This document shows positions 45,655-54,210 of a DNA stretch of 64,000 bases, piece after piece. Position 1 is the first letter of the stretch. Each line of letters starts with the position of its first letter. Location: the NCBI RefSeq assembly GCF_039793925.1, contig NZ_JBAMME010000346.1, positions 12,741 to 76,740 on the forward strand, in the 5' to 3' direction. A program made the translations under genes and the position numbers. This DNA is from Thermogutta sp039793925 (GTDB lineage Bacteria > Planctomycetota > Planctomycetia > Pirellulales > Thermoguttaceae). The notes beneath the pieces were generated by a model. That model was not told where the DNA came from, ran no database searches, and was given only the letters and a program-made list of their open reading frames with translations.

Positions 45655-47427
45655 ATGCCGCTCGATCCAACTCAACATCCCGACTGGGAAATTGCTCTGG
45701 ATGCCGAATCACGCATGAAAACCTGTTACCAGCTCGGCGAAGAGCTCGGCCTCACCAAGGAAGAGCTGCTCCCCTACGGCCATTACATTGCCAAAGTGGA
45801 TTATCTGAAGGTCATCGAGCGACTGCGCGACGCCCCCGATGGGAAGTTTATCGAGGTGACGGGCATCACTCCTACACCGCTGGGTGAAGGCAAATCAACC
45901 ACTACTATCGGCTTGCTTCAGGGACTGGGCCGACGCAAAAAACGAGTGACCGCCTGCATCCGCCAACCGTCCGGTGGTCCCACGATGAACATCAAAGGCT
46001 CGGCTGCCGGAGGGGGCCTCTCCCAGGTCATCCCCCTCGCGGAGTTTTCCCTGGGATTGACCGGGGATATTAATGCGGTGATGAATGCGCACAACCTGGC
46101 CATGGTGGCCCTCACCGCACGACTCCAGCACGAGCGCAATTACGACGACGAACGACTGGCTAAAGTAGGACTGAGACGATTGAACATTGATCCCACCCGT
46201 GTGGAAATGGGGTGGGTCATTGATTTCTGTGCCCAGGCCCTCCGCAACATCATCATCGGCATCGGCGGCCGAATGGACGGCTACATGATGCAGAGCCGCT
46301 TTCAAATTGCGAGCTCTTCCGAGGTCATGGCTATTCTCGCCGTGGCCCGAAGTCTCGAAGATCTCCGCCAGCGTATCGGGCAGATCATTGTGGCCTACGA
46401 CAAAAAAGACCGCCCCATTACCTGCGAAGATTTGGAAGTGGCCGGGGCCATGACCGCTTGGCTGCGCAGCGCTATCAATCCCAACCTCATCCAAACCATC
46501 GAGGGCCAGCCGTGCTTTGTGCACGCTGGTCCGTTTGCCAATATCGCGATTGGACAGTCCAGCGTGATTGGGGATCAGATCTGCCTGAAACTCGCGGACT
46601 ACCACATCACGGAGTCCGGTTTCGGTGCCGATATCGGTTTCGAAAAGTTCTGGAACGTCAAGTGCCGGTACCTGGGAAAAGTTCCCCATGTCTCTGTCAT
46701 CACAACAACAATCCGCGGATTAAAACACCACGGAGTCACGGCAGGAGCCCCGCCCTGTCCCCCCGGTCGACCGATCCCCAAAGAATACTTCGAAGAGAAT
46801 TTAGCCTGGCTCGAGGCCGGAGCTGCCAATCTCCTTCACCACATCAATATCGTCAAAAAGTCAGGCATTCACCCGGTGGTGGCTATCAATGTTTTTCCTA
46901 CCGATACTCCTGCGGAAATTCGCCTGGTGCGTCGGATCGCCGAACAAAGCGGGGCGAGGGTCGCCGTCTCCAATCACTGGCGGTATGGGGGAGAGGGAGC
47001 CCTGGAACTGGCCGACGCTGTCCTGGACGCCTGCGAGCAGCCTGTCGCTTTCCGTTACCTGTATGACAATGACACACCCCTGAGTGAACGGATTGAGAAA
47101 ATCGCGCGGGAAGTGTATGGCGCTGATGGTGTGGAATATTCCCGGGAGGCCGAGGCCAAACTCAAGGAATTCGAAAACAACCCCAAATACCGGGACTTTG
47201 CCACGATGATGGTCAAAACGCACCTCAGCCTGACCCACGATCCGACCATTAAGGGTGCCCCCAAGGGCTGGACACTTCCCATACGAGACATCCTTCTCTA
47301 CGGCGGCGCGCGGTTTCTCTGCCCAATGGCGGGCGAAATCTCCCTCATGCCGGGCACGGGTTCGGACCCGGCCTTCCGACGAATCGACGTGGATGTCAGG
47401 ACAGGTCGCGTGACAGGGCTTTTCTGA
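45655..47427 (+). CDS. fhs: Formate-tetrahydrofolate ligase
   Basis: Fhs makes 10-formyl-THF from formate, THF and ATP. The 590-residue protein has the N-terminal helical opening (MKTCYQLGEELGLTKEELLPYG), the P-loop TPLGEGKSTTTIGLLQGL, RQPSGGPTMNIKGSAAGGG, SEVMAILAVARSLEDLRQRI, FVHAGPFANIAIGQSSV, and the C-terminal GEISLMPGTGSDPAF. It is about 30 residues longer than the common 555-560 form, and the region before SEVMAI (GGRMDGYMMQSRFQIASS) differs from the usual PREDGFDITVA. ATG 45655 has GGAGG six bases upstream. The stop is followed by a strong bidirectional terminator. Confidence 0.95.
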   Translation: MPLDPTQHPDWEIALDAESRMKTCYQLGEELGLTKEELLPYGHYIAKVDYLKVIERLRDAPDGKFIEVTGITPTPLGEGKSTTTIGLLQGLGRRKKRVTACIRQPSGGPTMNIKGSAAGGGLSQVIPLAEFSLGLTGDINAVMNAHNLAMVALTARLQHERNYDDERLAKVGLRRLNIDPTRVEMGWVIDFCAQALRNIIIGIGGRMDGYMMQSRFQIASSSEVMAILAVARSLEDLRQRIGQIIVAYDKKDRPITCEDLEVAGAMTAWLRSAINPNLIQTIEGQPCFVHAGPFANIAIGQSSVIGDQICLKLADYHITESGFGADIGFEKFWNVKCRYLGKVPHVSVITTTIRGLKHHGVTAGAPPCPPGRPIPKEYFEENLAWLEAGAANLLHHINIVKKSGIHPVVAINVFPTDTPAEIRLVRRIAEQSGARVAVSNHWRYGGEGALELADAVLDACEQPVAFRYLYDNDTPLSERIEKIAREVYGADGVEYSREAEAKLKEFENNPKYRDFATMMVKTHLSLTHDPTIKGAPKGWTLPIRDILLYGGARFLCPMAGEISLMPGTGSDPAFRRIDVDVRTGRVTGLF

Positions 47428-47474
47428 AGCCGGGTCATCGATCCATGAGTTCGTGCTGACTATCATTCTCGACG

Positions 47475-47525
47475 AAAAACCCTGGCAGGTCATATTCCGC
47501 GGGCGACCTGCCAGGGTTCTTTTTG
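47475..47525. terminator. Bidirectional terminator between fhs and nrdJ
   Basis: A perfect 14-bp stem, AACCCTGGCAGGTC (47478-47491) against GACCTGCCAGGGTT (47505-47518), then CTTTTTG on the plus strand. On the minus strand the stem is followed by the complement of GAAAA, giving a T run. It can end both converging transcripts. Confidence 0.92.
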
Positions 47526-47624
47526 CGAACCAGTAATCGTTAACTGACCGAATCGTCAGGCGGACTTACTCTCTCCAGCCGATCGTAGCACACACCACGA
47601 ATCCCTTTTCCCGGGATCTTCTCA

Positions 47625-50612
47625 CTAGCAGCCCAGGCTGTGGCCACAATTTGGACAAACATGGCAGGACCCGGCTCGGCGTGTGATGGCACCGCACAAA
47701 TCGCACGGCGGCCCGTCGTCCTGGAATAGGAGATAGCTCTCCAGCGTCGCCGTTGCCGCAGGCTGCGCAACCTGCTTGGTGCCATGAAGCTGCCCGTTAC
47801 CCGCCGATGAAGGTTGTGTCAGCGCGGCCGCCAGGGAGGCCAACCGCTCCGGAAGTGGTCCCCCCAGGGATTCCCACGGGTCAGCACGTCGTTCTCCACT
47901 ACCGGGAGTGAACGCTGTGTCCGCCTTGGGAGCGCCGTTGGTTCCATCCGCCGCAGATTCTGGCGCGGGCGTCAATCGTTCCAGGACGTGCTGGGAACTT
48001 TTAAGTTTCTCTCTGTAGCCGGGCAGAAATGTGATCCCCAACCAGCGGAAGATGTAATCGACGATACTCGTGGCCGTCCGGATTTCCGGATTCGTCGTGA
48101 ATCCCATCGGCTCAAACCGGGTGTAGGAGAATTTGTTGACGTATACTTCCAGCGGCACGCCATACTGAAGACTCATCGAGACCGCCGTCCCGAAGCAGTC
48201 CATCAACCCACCGATGGTGCTTCCTTCTTTGGCCATGGTGATGAACAGCTCGCCCGGGCGGCCATCCGGATAAAGTCCCACCGTAATGTAGCCCTCGTGC
48301 CCATTGACCGAGAACTTATGGGTGATGGAGCGCCGGGTGTCGGGAAGCCGCTCGCGTCGAGGTGCGGGCACCGCTTGCGTGGTCTTTTCGGTGGACGCCT
48401 TCGAAACCAGTGGCTGCACTTCCTTCGAGCCGTCTCGATAGACCGCCAGGGCTTTCAGCCCCAATCGCCAACCTTCCATGTAGGCGTTGGCAATGTCCTC
48501 GGGCTTCACATCGCGGGGCATGTTGACGGTCTTGGAGATTGCCCCCGAAAGGAACGGCTGGGCGGCCGCCATCATAAGGATGTGCGCCTTCCAGTGGATG
48601 TACCGCTTACCACCAGGTGGTGGCGTGGCACAATCGAAAACAGGAAGGTGTTCGGGCTTCAGATGTGGGGCCCCTTCGATGGTGTCGTGCTTATCGATGA
48701 ACGCCACAATCTCCCGAATCTGTTCTTCTGAGTAGCCCAACGTTTTCAGCGCCAGGGGTACAGTCTGATTGACGATCTTCAGTGTGCCACCCCCCGCCAG
48801 TTGCTTGTATTTGACCAGCGCGAAATCCGGCTCGATCCCGGTGGTGTCGCAGTCCATCATGAAGCTGATCGTGCCCGTGGGCGCAAGCACAGTCATTTGG
48901 GCATTGCGGAATCCGTACCGCCGCCCATTGGCCAAGACCTCATCCCACAGTTTTCGGGCGGCGTTCTTGAGGTATTCCGGAGCATGCTCCAGCTCCTCCA
49001 CCTTTTCCCAGTGGCGTTCCATCACCCGCAGCATCGGCTCCCGGTTCTTCTCAAATTCCGCGAAAGGCCCCGCGGCCGCCGCCAGTTCCGTGCTCGTCCG
49101 GCAGGCCGCCCCATGCATGAGGGCTGTGATCGCACCGCACAGGCCGCGTGCCTCATCCGAATCGTAGGGCAGACCGGAGGCCATAATCAGACTACCTAGG
49201 TTGGAATAGCCCAAACCGATCGGTCGGAACAGGTGGCTGTTTCTGGCAATCTTCGCCGTGGGGTAGCTCGAGTGATCAACGAGAATTTCCTGGGCAATGA
49301 AGATGACACGGCACGCTGCGATGAAGCGATCCGCATCGAACGTTCCGTCCTCGCGACGGAACTTCATGAGGTTGATGCTGGCCAAATTGCACGCCGTATC
49401 GTCGAGAAACATGTACTCGGAACAAGGATTGGAAGCATTGATGCGGCCGGAATTCGGACAGGTGTTCCAGCGATTGATGGTGGTGTCGTACTGGACGCCG
49501 GGATCCCCACAGCTCCACGCCGATTCAGCCATCTTTTGCATCAACTCCCGGGCCCGATAGCGAGGACCCTCGCGAGTGGGATCAGTCACCCAGTGGGTGA
49601 CCCATTCCCGGTCTGCTTCCACCGCTTCCATAAATTCGTCGGTGACGCGGACCGACAAATTGGCGTTTTGGAAGAGCACCGAGCTGTAGGCTTCCTCGGG
49701 CGTATAGCCGTTTTGAATGAGGATACGCGCCTTCTTCTCTTCTTTGGCTTTGCACTCGATAAATTCCAGAATGTCGGGGTGGGTCACCTTGAGCGACTGC
49801 ATCTTCGCCGCTCGCCGGGTTTTTCCCCCGCTTTTCACCACAGCAGCAATTTGATCGTACACCCGCATGAAGGAAAGCGGGCCCGAGGGCTTGCCACCGC
49901 CTGAGAGCTTTTCCCGACACGATCGCAGCGTGGAGAGGTCGGTCCCCGTCCCGGAGCCGAACTTGAAAAGCATGGCTTCGCTTCGGGCAAGCTCCATGAT
50001 GTCTTCCATGTTGTCCTGCACGCTTTGGATAAAGCAGGCGGAAGACTGAGGGTATTCATAGGGGTTTTCGGGCTGCACAGCCTTGCCCTGTTTGGCATCC
50101 CATCGCCAGTTGCACGTGGCCCCTTTAATCCCGTACTGATGGTACAGGCCCACGTTAAACCAGACCGGGGAGTTAAACGCCGCGTGCTGATGGAGGCACA
50201 GCCAAACCAGTTCCCGATAGAACCGCTCTCCGTCTTCCGCGGAGGCAAAATACCCGTCGGCGATTCCCCAATCGGCAATCGTGCGGCACACACGGTGGAT
50301 GAGCTGCCGCACACTGGATTCACGCTGCGGCGTGCCGAGCTCTCCGTAAAAATACTTGCTGGCCACAATATTCGTCGCCAGTTGGCTCCACGTCTCTGGA
50401 ACTTCACAGTCCGGCTGTTCAAAATGGACACCTCCCGTGTCACTTTTGATGACAGCGGTCCGCCGTGTCCATTTGACGGTATCGAACGGCGTGGGAACGT
50501 CGGGCGGGCAAAACACAGGATCAATCCTGATCCCGCGAGCCCCCGAGCGGGCCGTTCCGTTGCCATCGACAACTGGACTATTCTGAAGGGCAGCCTGGTT
50601 TTCCTGTGCCAT
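47625..50612 (-). CDS. nrdJ: Adenosylcobalamin-dependent ribonucleotide reductase (class II)
   Basis: NrdJ reduces ribonucleotides to deoxyribonucleotides with an adenosylcobalamin radical. The 995-residue protein shows SSACFIQSVQDNMEDIMEL, the active-site region NPCSEYMFLDDTACNLASINL, PTGTISFMMDCDTTGIEPDF, and a C-terminal Cys-rich tail (CDLCG ... CHVCPNCGHSLGC) that could bind zinc or serve as the redox tail. The TSCAD-like vitamin-B12-RNR C-terminal region (YGVPLEVYVNKFSYTRFEPMG) is present. The start is ATG 50612 with AGGAGG eight bases upstream. I see no cobalamin riboswitch in front; a palindrome lies about 110 bases upstream. Confidence 0.96.
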   Translation of the reverse strand: MAQENQAALQNSPVVDGNGTARSGARGIRIDPVFCPPDVPTPFDTVKWTRRTAVIKSDTGGVHFEQPDCEVPETWSQLATNIVASKYFYGELGTPQRESSVRQLIHRVCRTIADWGIADGYFASAEDGERFYRELVWLCLHQHAAFNSPVWFNVGLYHQYGIKGATCNWRWDAKQGKAVQPENPYEYPQSSACFIQSVQDNMEDIMELARSEAMLFKFGSGTGTDLSTLRSCREKLSGGGKPSGPLSFMRVYDQIAAVVKSGGKTRRAAKMQSLKVTHPDILEFIECKAKEEKKARILIQNGYTPEEAYSSVLFQNANLSVRVTDEFMEAVEADREWVTHWVTDPTREGPRYRARELMQKMAESAWSCGDPGVQYDTTINRWNTCPNSGRINASNPCSEYMFLDDTACNLASINLMKFRREDGTFDADRFIAACRVIFIAQEILVDHSSYPTAKIARNSHLFRPIGLGYSNLGSLIMASGLPYDSDEARGLCGAITALMHGAACRTSTELAAAAGPFAEFEKNREPMLRVMERHWEKVEELEHAPEYLKNAARKLWDEVLANGRRYGFRNAQMTVLAPTGTISFMMDCDTTGIEPDFALVKYKQLAGGGTLKIVNQTVPLALKTLGYSEEQIREIVAFIDKHDTIEGAPHLKPEHLPVFDCATPPPGGKRYIHWKAHILMMAAAQPFLSGAISKTVNMPRDVKPEDIANAYMEGWRLGLKALAVYRDGSKEVQPLVSKASTEKTTQAVPAPRRERLPDTRRSITHKFSVNGHEGYITVGLYPDGRPGELFITMAKEGSTIGGLMDCFGTAVSMSLQYGVPLEVYVNKFSYTRFEPMGFTTNPEIRTATSIVDYIFRWLGITFLPGYREKLKSSQHVLERLTPAPESAADGTNGAPKADTAFTPGSGERRADPWESLGGPLPERLASLAAALTQPSSAGNGQLHGTKQVAQPAATATLESYLLFQDDGPPCDLCGAITRRAGSCHVCPNCGHSLGC

Positions 50613-51489
50613 CGCAGCGACCTCCTGATGTTTGGGTTTTCCTAGTCTACCTTGCGAACGGCTCGAACGATGTCGCCGATCCGCCGCACAACCACACGCT
50701 TCCATTTCGACCACTTGCCGGCAGGTGTACTAATGTACACCTAAGTTTTGGCTCCTTCAAGCTTAGCCACCCATTTCTCGGTACCCTCTTCACTGATGAG
50801 CAATCCTGACAATCAAAAGCCCTACCACCCTATGGAGGGGAATTCCAAATGTGCTCTTTAGAAACCCGAAGAGATTCCTCGTTACCTCCCAAACCTATCC
50901 GGCTTGCCCAAGTTCACTGGCCCAATCGCCTCAGTTACCATGAGGTAAATCCGGCGCCCCCCTACCGTGCGGGAAACAATCTTACCCATTCAGATTACAA
51001 CCCCGGCTCGATATCTCTCAACACTACTAATTGTATCTATCCGTCAATGCATACACAACATAGCGTAAGAGTGTACCGCGCTTTCGCCTGGTGTCAAGTC
51101 CCGAACCTGCGTGTCGTAAGTGCCCCTCAGATGACGACCTGCGCACCGTGCCTTTTTCGCACGCCCCCGTCTGGCTTGCCCGGATAAATACGTAACACAT
51201 TGCAGAGACACTGGTTACGAAATTCTCGGGCAGCTTTTGCGTCAGCCTGGCGAGTCGCTCAAAATTTCGAAGCGATTTCGTTTGGCTGTCGTGCCGGATT
51301 CCCCTAGCGAATGCGGCCAAGTTGCGCGATTTCCTTCCCGCGCGTCCCATCACGCGAATACCAAAGGCGGCCGATTCCACGTACACTGAAATCGTGGGCC
51401 GAGCTTCAAGCCGGAAGAATGAGAAGAATGAAAGGATGTGCCTCCCGGCCATCCATGACCCTCGTATCAAGTCGCGGAGGGTGCTGACG
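50613..51489. other. Long divergent region between nrdJ and a lipoprotein gene
   Basis: About 875 bases. It holds the palindrome at 50723-50742. Frames on either strand have no family character and no good ribosome site. I searched by eye for the B12-box and GCCACTG core of cobalamin riboswitches and did not find a convincing one. Confidence 0.55.
50723..50742. promoter_or_regulatory. Perfect palindrome upstream of nrdJ, probable operator
   Basis: AGGTGTAC-TAAT-GTACACCT: 8-bp arms with a 4-base centre, 110 bases before the nrdJ ATG. It could be an operator of a dimeric repressor. It does not match the NrdR box I know (ACACnATATnTnGTGT type) and is too short for a terminator on its own. Confidence 0.55.
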
Positions 51490-52116
51490 ATGGCAGTGGA
51501 AAAGAAGTGGCTCTCCCTTGCTGTCAGTCTGCTGTGGCTTTTAGGCGGATGCATGAAGAGCGCGGACGACTCGGCTTTTCGGGTGACACCACAAAAGACG
51601 TCCCCTCCGCCGGCAATTGCCAGCCACACGTCGGGCGTGACAGGTGAAACAACACCGCAGCTTGCACCGCCTCAACAGTCCACGGTCACACGGGTCGGCC
51701 CGCATGGGGACTTACCCGCTGAGAGTTCCGCAGCAACACCGCCTCAGCCTTCGCCCGGTGCTCCGCTATTTGGCGGTCAACCCACTCCAGTTTCCCCGAC
51801 CAGCGGAGCTCACCCGACCGACTTTCCCGTTCAACTGTCGGCCGCTGTGGCCCTTCCAATGACCGGTCCCGAAGGAACAATGATGGGCTTCAGCGTGGAT
51901 TATCAATTCCGTGGGGGAATGGTACCCGGAGGAGGCTCGTTTTTCTGGATCATCGAGGGAAACGGTGGAAAACAGTACCGCCTGGCTGTCAAACTCGATG
52001 CCCGTGGCAACCTGATGCTCGTCATTCCCGGATGGCGTCCCGAGGATGGGCCTTTCCGATGCCGACTCGAGGATCAATCCGGCCGGCCCATTTCGGGCAC
52101 CGTCGACATGCGCTAA
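51490..52116 (+). CDS. Proline-rich lipoprotein of unknown function
   Basis: A 208-residue lipoprotein. The signal (KKWLSLAVSLLWLLGGC) ends in a clear lipobox, with Cys at residue 21. A Pro/Thr/Ser-rich linker covers about residues 30-110. The C-terminal 95 residues form a beta-rich domain (ALPMTGPEGTMMGFSVDYQF ... FFWIIEGNGGKQYRLAVKL ... FRCRLEDQSGRPISGTVDM) with no family I recognise. The start is ATG 51490, with GGAGGG eight bases upstream; the open frame before it encodes no signal. The thioesterase gene follows after 92 bases. Confidence 0.78.
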   Translation: MAVEKKWLSLAVSLLWLLGGCMKSADDSAFRVTPQKTSPPPAIASHTSGVTGETTPQLAPPQQSTVTRVGPHGDLPAESSAATPPQPSPGAPLFGGQPTPVSPTSGAHPTDFPVQLSAAVALPMTGPEGTMMGFSVDYQFRGGMVPGGGSFFWIIEGNGGKQYRLAVKLDARGNLMLVIPGWRPEDGPFRCRLEDQSGRPISGTVDMR

Positions 52117-52208
52117 TGGGGGCTCTTCCACCGTGCTTTGAGAGACTGACGCTCTCTCGACACGCTGTTGCGATTGCATGTGTGTTCATGGGATAAAGAG
52201 GAAAGCCC

Positions 52209-52622
52209 ATGCTTCGAGAACATGAAATCGAAATCCGCGTGCGCTATCCTGAGTGTGACCCTATGGGGTTTTTGCACCATAGCCGAGTTTTCATTTATTT
52301 TGAGATGGGACGCACGGAATTGCTCCGCGCCTCTGGTGGCAACTACCGGCAGTGGGAAGATCAGGGGCTGTACGTGGTCGTGGTGCACGCCGAATGCCGC
52401 TATTATCAGCCGGCCCGTTATGACGATCTCTTGCGATTGCGGACCATTGTCAAACGCGTTACGGCGTACAAAATCGAGCACGAATATCTGCTCTACCGAA
52501 ATGGAGAGCTCCTATGCCGCGGCAATGTAACCCTGGCAATCGTTGATCGCTCCGGACAGGTGCAGCCGGTGCCGGAGGAAATCCGCCGAGAGTTCGAGGC
52601 GAGCAAGCCAAAGGTTGTCTAA
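52209..52622 (+). CDS. Acyl-CoA thioesterase, 4HBT/YbgC-like hot-dog fold
   Basis: A 137-residue single hot-dog domain. It opens with HEIEIRVRYPECDPMGFLHHSRVF, which carries the catalytic Asp of the 4-hydroxybenzoyl-CoA thioesterase class (here ECDPMGFLHH), then FEMGRTELLR and a beta-rich end. Family members hydrolyse short acyl-CoA or acyl-thioester substrates; the YbgC branch sits beside Tol-Pal genes, which are not here. The start has GAGGA six bases before ATG 52209. It converges with the Kdo transferase gene with only 44 bases between. Confidence 0.92.
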   Translation: MLREHEIEIRVRYPECDPMGFLHHSRVFIYFEMGRTELLRASGGNYRQWEDQGLYVVVVHAECRYYQPARYDDLLRLRTIVKRVTAYKIEHEYLLYRNGELLCRGNVTLAIVDRSGQVQPVPEEIRREFEASKPKVV

Positions 52623-52666
52623 ATTGGCTAGCCTCCTCGTGTAGTGGCAGTCCTGCTGTCTTCCTT

Positions 52667-54085
52667 TCATGCCGAACGCCGAAGCTTTAAACCCGGTGCT
52701 TTTTCCTGCGCAGATAGTAAACCTCGAAGAATCTCGAATGTTTTTAGGGTGGCACCGCGGTGCGAGAGAACGAGATTCTGCGCCCGCTGGCCCAGCGCAC
52801 GGGCATAAGCGGGATCTTCCAAGCACCGACGGACAAAAGCCTCCAGCTCCCGGACGTCATGCACGACGACAGCGGCCTCGGCATCCAGCAGCGATTTCAC
52901 AATATCCCGGAAATTCCACGTGTTGGGCCCAAAGCTGACTGCGGCCCCATAGCCAGCTGGTTCTAGCATATTCTGGCCCCCGCGATTGCCGAAACTTCCT
53001 CCCACAAAGGCGATATCCGCCAGGCCCCACCAGGCACCCAATTCTCCGACAGTGTCCACGAGGATGACGGGGCGGAACGGTCGTTGCTGCGGCGTCTCGG
53101 ACGGGACAGGAATGGCGCCCTGAGAGCCGAGCGCTGGTGGAACCGCTGTCTGCTGCCCGTCCGGCCAATGCACCGGGAGAGGACGGTCCCGAGCAAGCTC
53201 TGACCGACGCACCCAGGGCAGCCTGCTTGCGCGAAGGAGCTCGGCGACGCTGTCAAATCGCTCTGGATGGCGTGGCACGAGAATGAGCCGCAGGCGCGGA
53301 AAGCTCGGCCCTAATCGTCGAAAAACTTCCAGTGCGGCGGCTTCCTCGCCCTCCTGGGTGCTGCCTGCCAGAAACACCGTTTCGTCACAGGCGATCTGCG
53401 CCAGTTCTCGGAGAAATTGGGTATGGGGATTGCTGCGATCACACTCGGCACCGTCGAATTTCAATGATCCCGTCACAAACACACGGTCAGGAGGAACACC
53501 CAACGCGATGAATCGCTCGGCTGTGCGCCGATCCTGGGCCGCCACCGCATCCAATCTCTCAAAGGTCGGTCTCAGAAACGGCATGGCCACCCGATAACCG
53601 CGCAAGCTCCGGTCGCTCAGGCGACCGTTAACCACGGCGACTCGGGCCCCCGCATTTTTGGCTTCCGCGATGAGTTGGGGCCAAATCTCAAGCTCGGTCA
53701 AAACGAGTACCGATGGCCGAATGCGGGCCACAGCACGACGAACAGCCCAGCTCCAATCGAACGGACAATAAAAAGGACTCAATTCCGGATACTTTTTGTT
53801 CGCGACTTCGAAGCCGCTGCGGGTTGTGGTGCTGAGTCGAACTTCCACGCTGGAGAGTCTGCGCTGGATCTCGACGAGGAGCGGTCGCAGGAGATTGACT
53901 TCCCCCACGCTCACCGCATGGAACCACAGGCATGGTAGGGAAGTCTCTCGTGGTGGCACATCGCCCCACAACTTGGCCCGCCATCCCTGCCGGTACTTCT
54001 GGGGGTACCGCAACAACCGCCACGCCCAGACCGGCGACACGAGGCTCAAAGCGGCAAAGTAGGCGAGATCCATGAATGAGACCAT
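52667..54085 (-). CDS. waaA: 3-deoxy-D-manno-octulosonic acid (Kdo) transferase
   Basis: WaaA/KdtA adds Kdo from CMP-Kdo to lipid A precursor at the inner membrane, the first core step of lipopolysaccharide. The 472-residue protein has an N-terminal hydrophobic anchor (AYFAALSLVSPVWAWRLL), the catalytic Glu region CLWFHAVSVGEV, LVLTELEIWPQLIAEAK, and the C-terminal CMP-Kdo region FVGGSFGNRGGQNMLEPAGYGAAVSFG. This shows that the organism can make a Kdo-containing lipid. ATG 54085 is preceded by AAGGAGG; ATG 54106 would add seven residues. secA lies 126 bases upstream on the same strand. Confidence 0.95.
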   Translation of the reverse strand: MVSFMDLAYFAALSLVSPVWAWRLLRYPQKYRQGWRAKLWGDVPPRETSLPCLWFHAVSVGEVNLLRPLLVEIQRRLSSVEVRLSTTTRSGFEVANKKYPELSPFYCPFDWSWAVRRAVARIRPSVLVLTELEIWPQLIAEAKNAGARVAVVNGRLSDRSLRGYRVAMPFLRPTFERLDAVAAQDRRTAERFIALGVPPDRVFVTGSLKFDGAECDRSNPHTQFLRELAQIACDETVFLAGSTQEGEEAAALEVFRRLGPSFPRLRLILVPRHPERFDSVAELLRASRLPWVRRSELARDRPLPVHWPDGQQTAVPPALGSQGAIPVPSETPQQRPFRPVILVDTVGELGAWWGLADIAFVGGSFGNRGGQNMLEPAGYGAAVSFGPNTWNFRDIVKSLLDAEAAVVVHDVRELEAFVRRCLEDPAYARALGQRAQNLVLSHRGATLKTFEILRGLLSAQEKAPGLKLRRSA

Positions 54086-54210
54086 TGGGGCCTCCTTTCC
54101 CCGCATACCGTAGTCACGTCAAGCTCCGGCGATCCATTTCCACTCCCTCCCCAATTCGGTCGAAAAGAGTCACCCCATACCTGCGTCCCTCACCTTGCGT
54201 CGGCTCATTC

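Noticed and set aside
50613..51489. Cobalamin riboswitch upstream of nrdJ
   Set aside because: No B12 box or GCCACTG core in the right order was found on the minus strand; a covariance-model search would be decisive.
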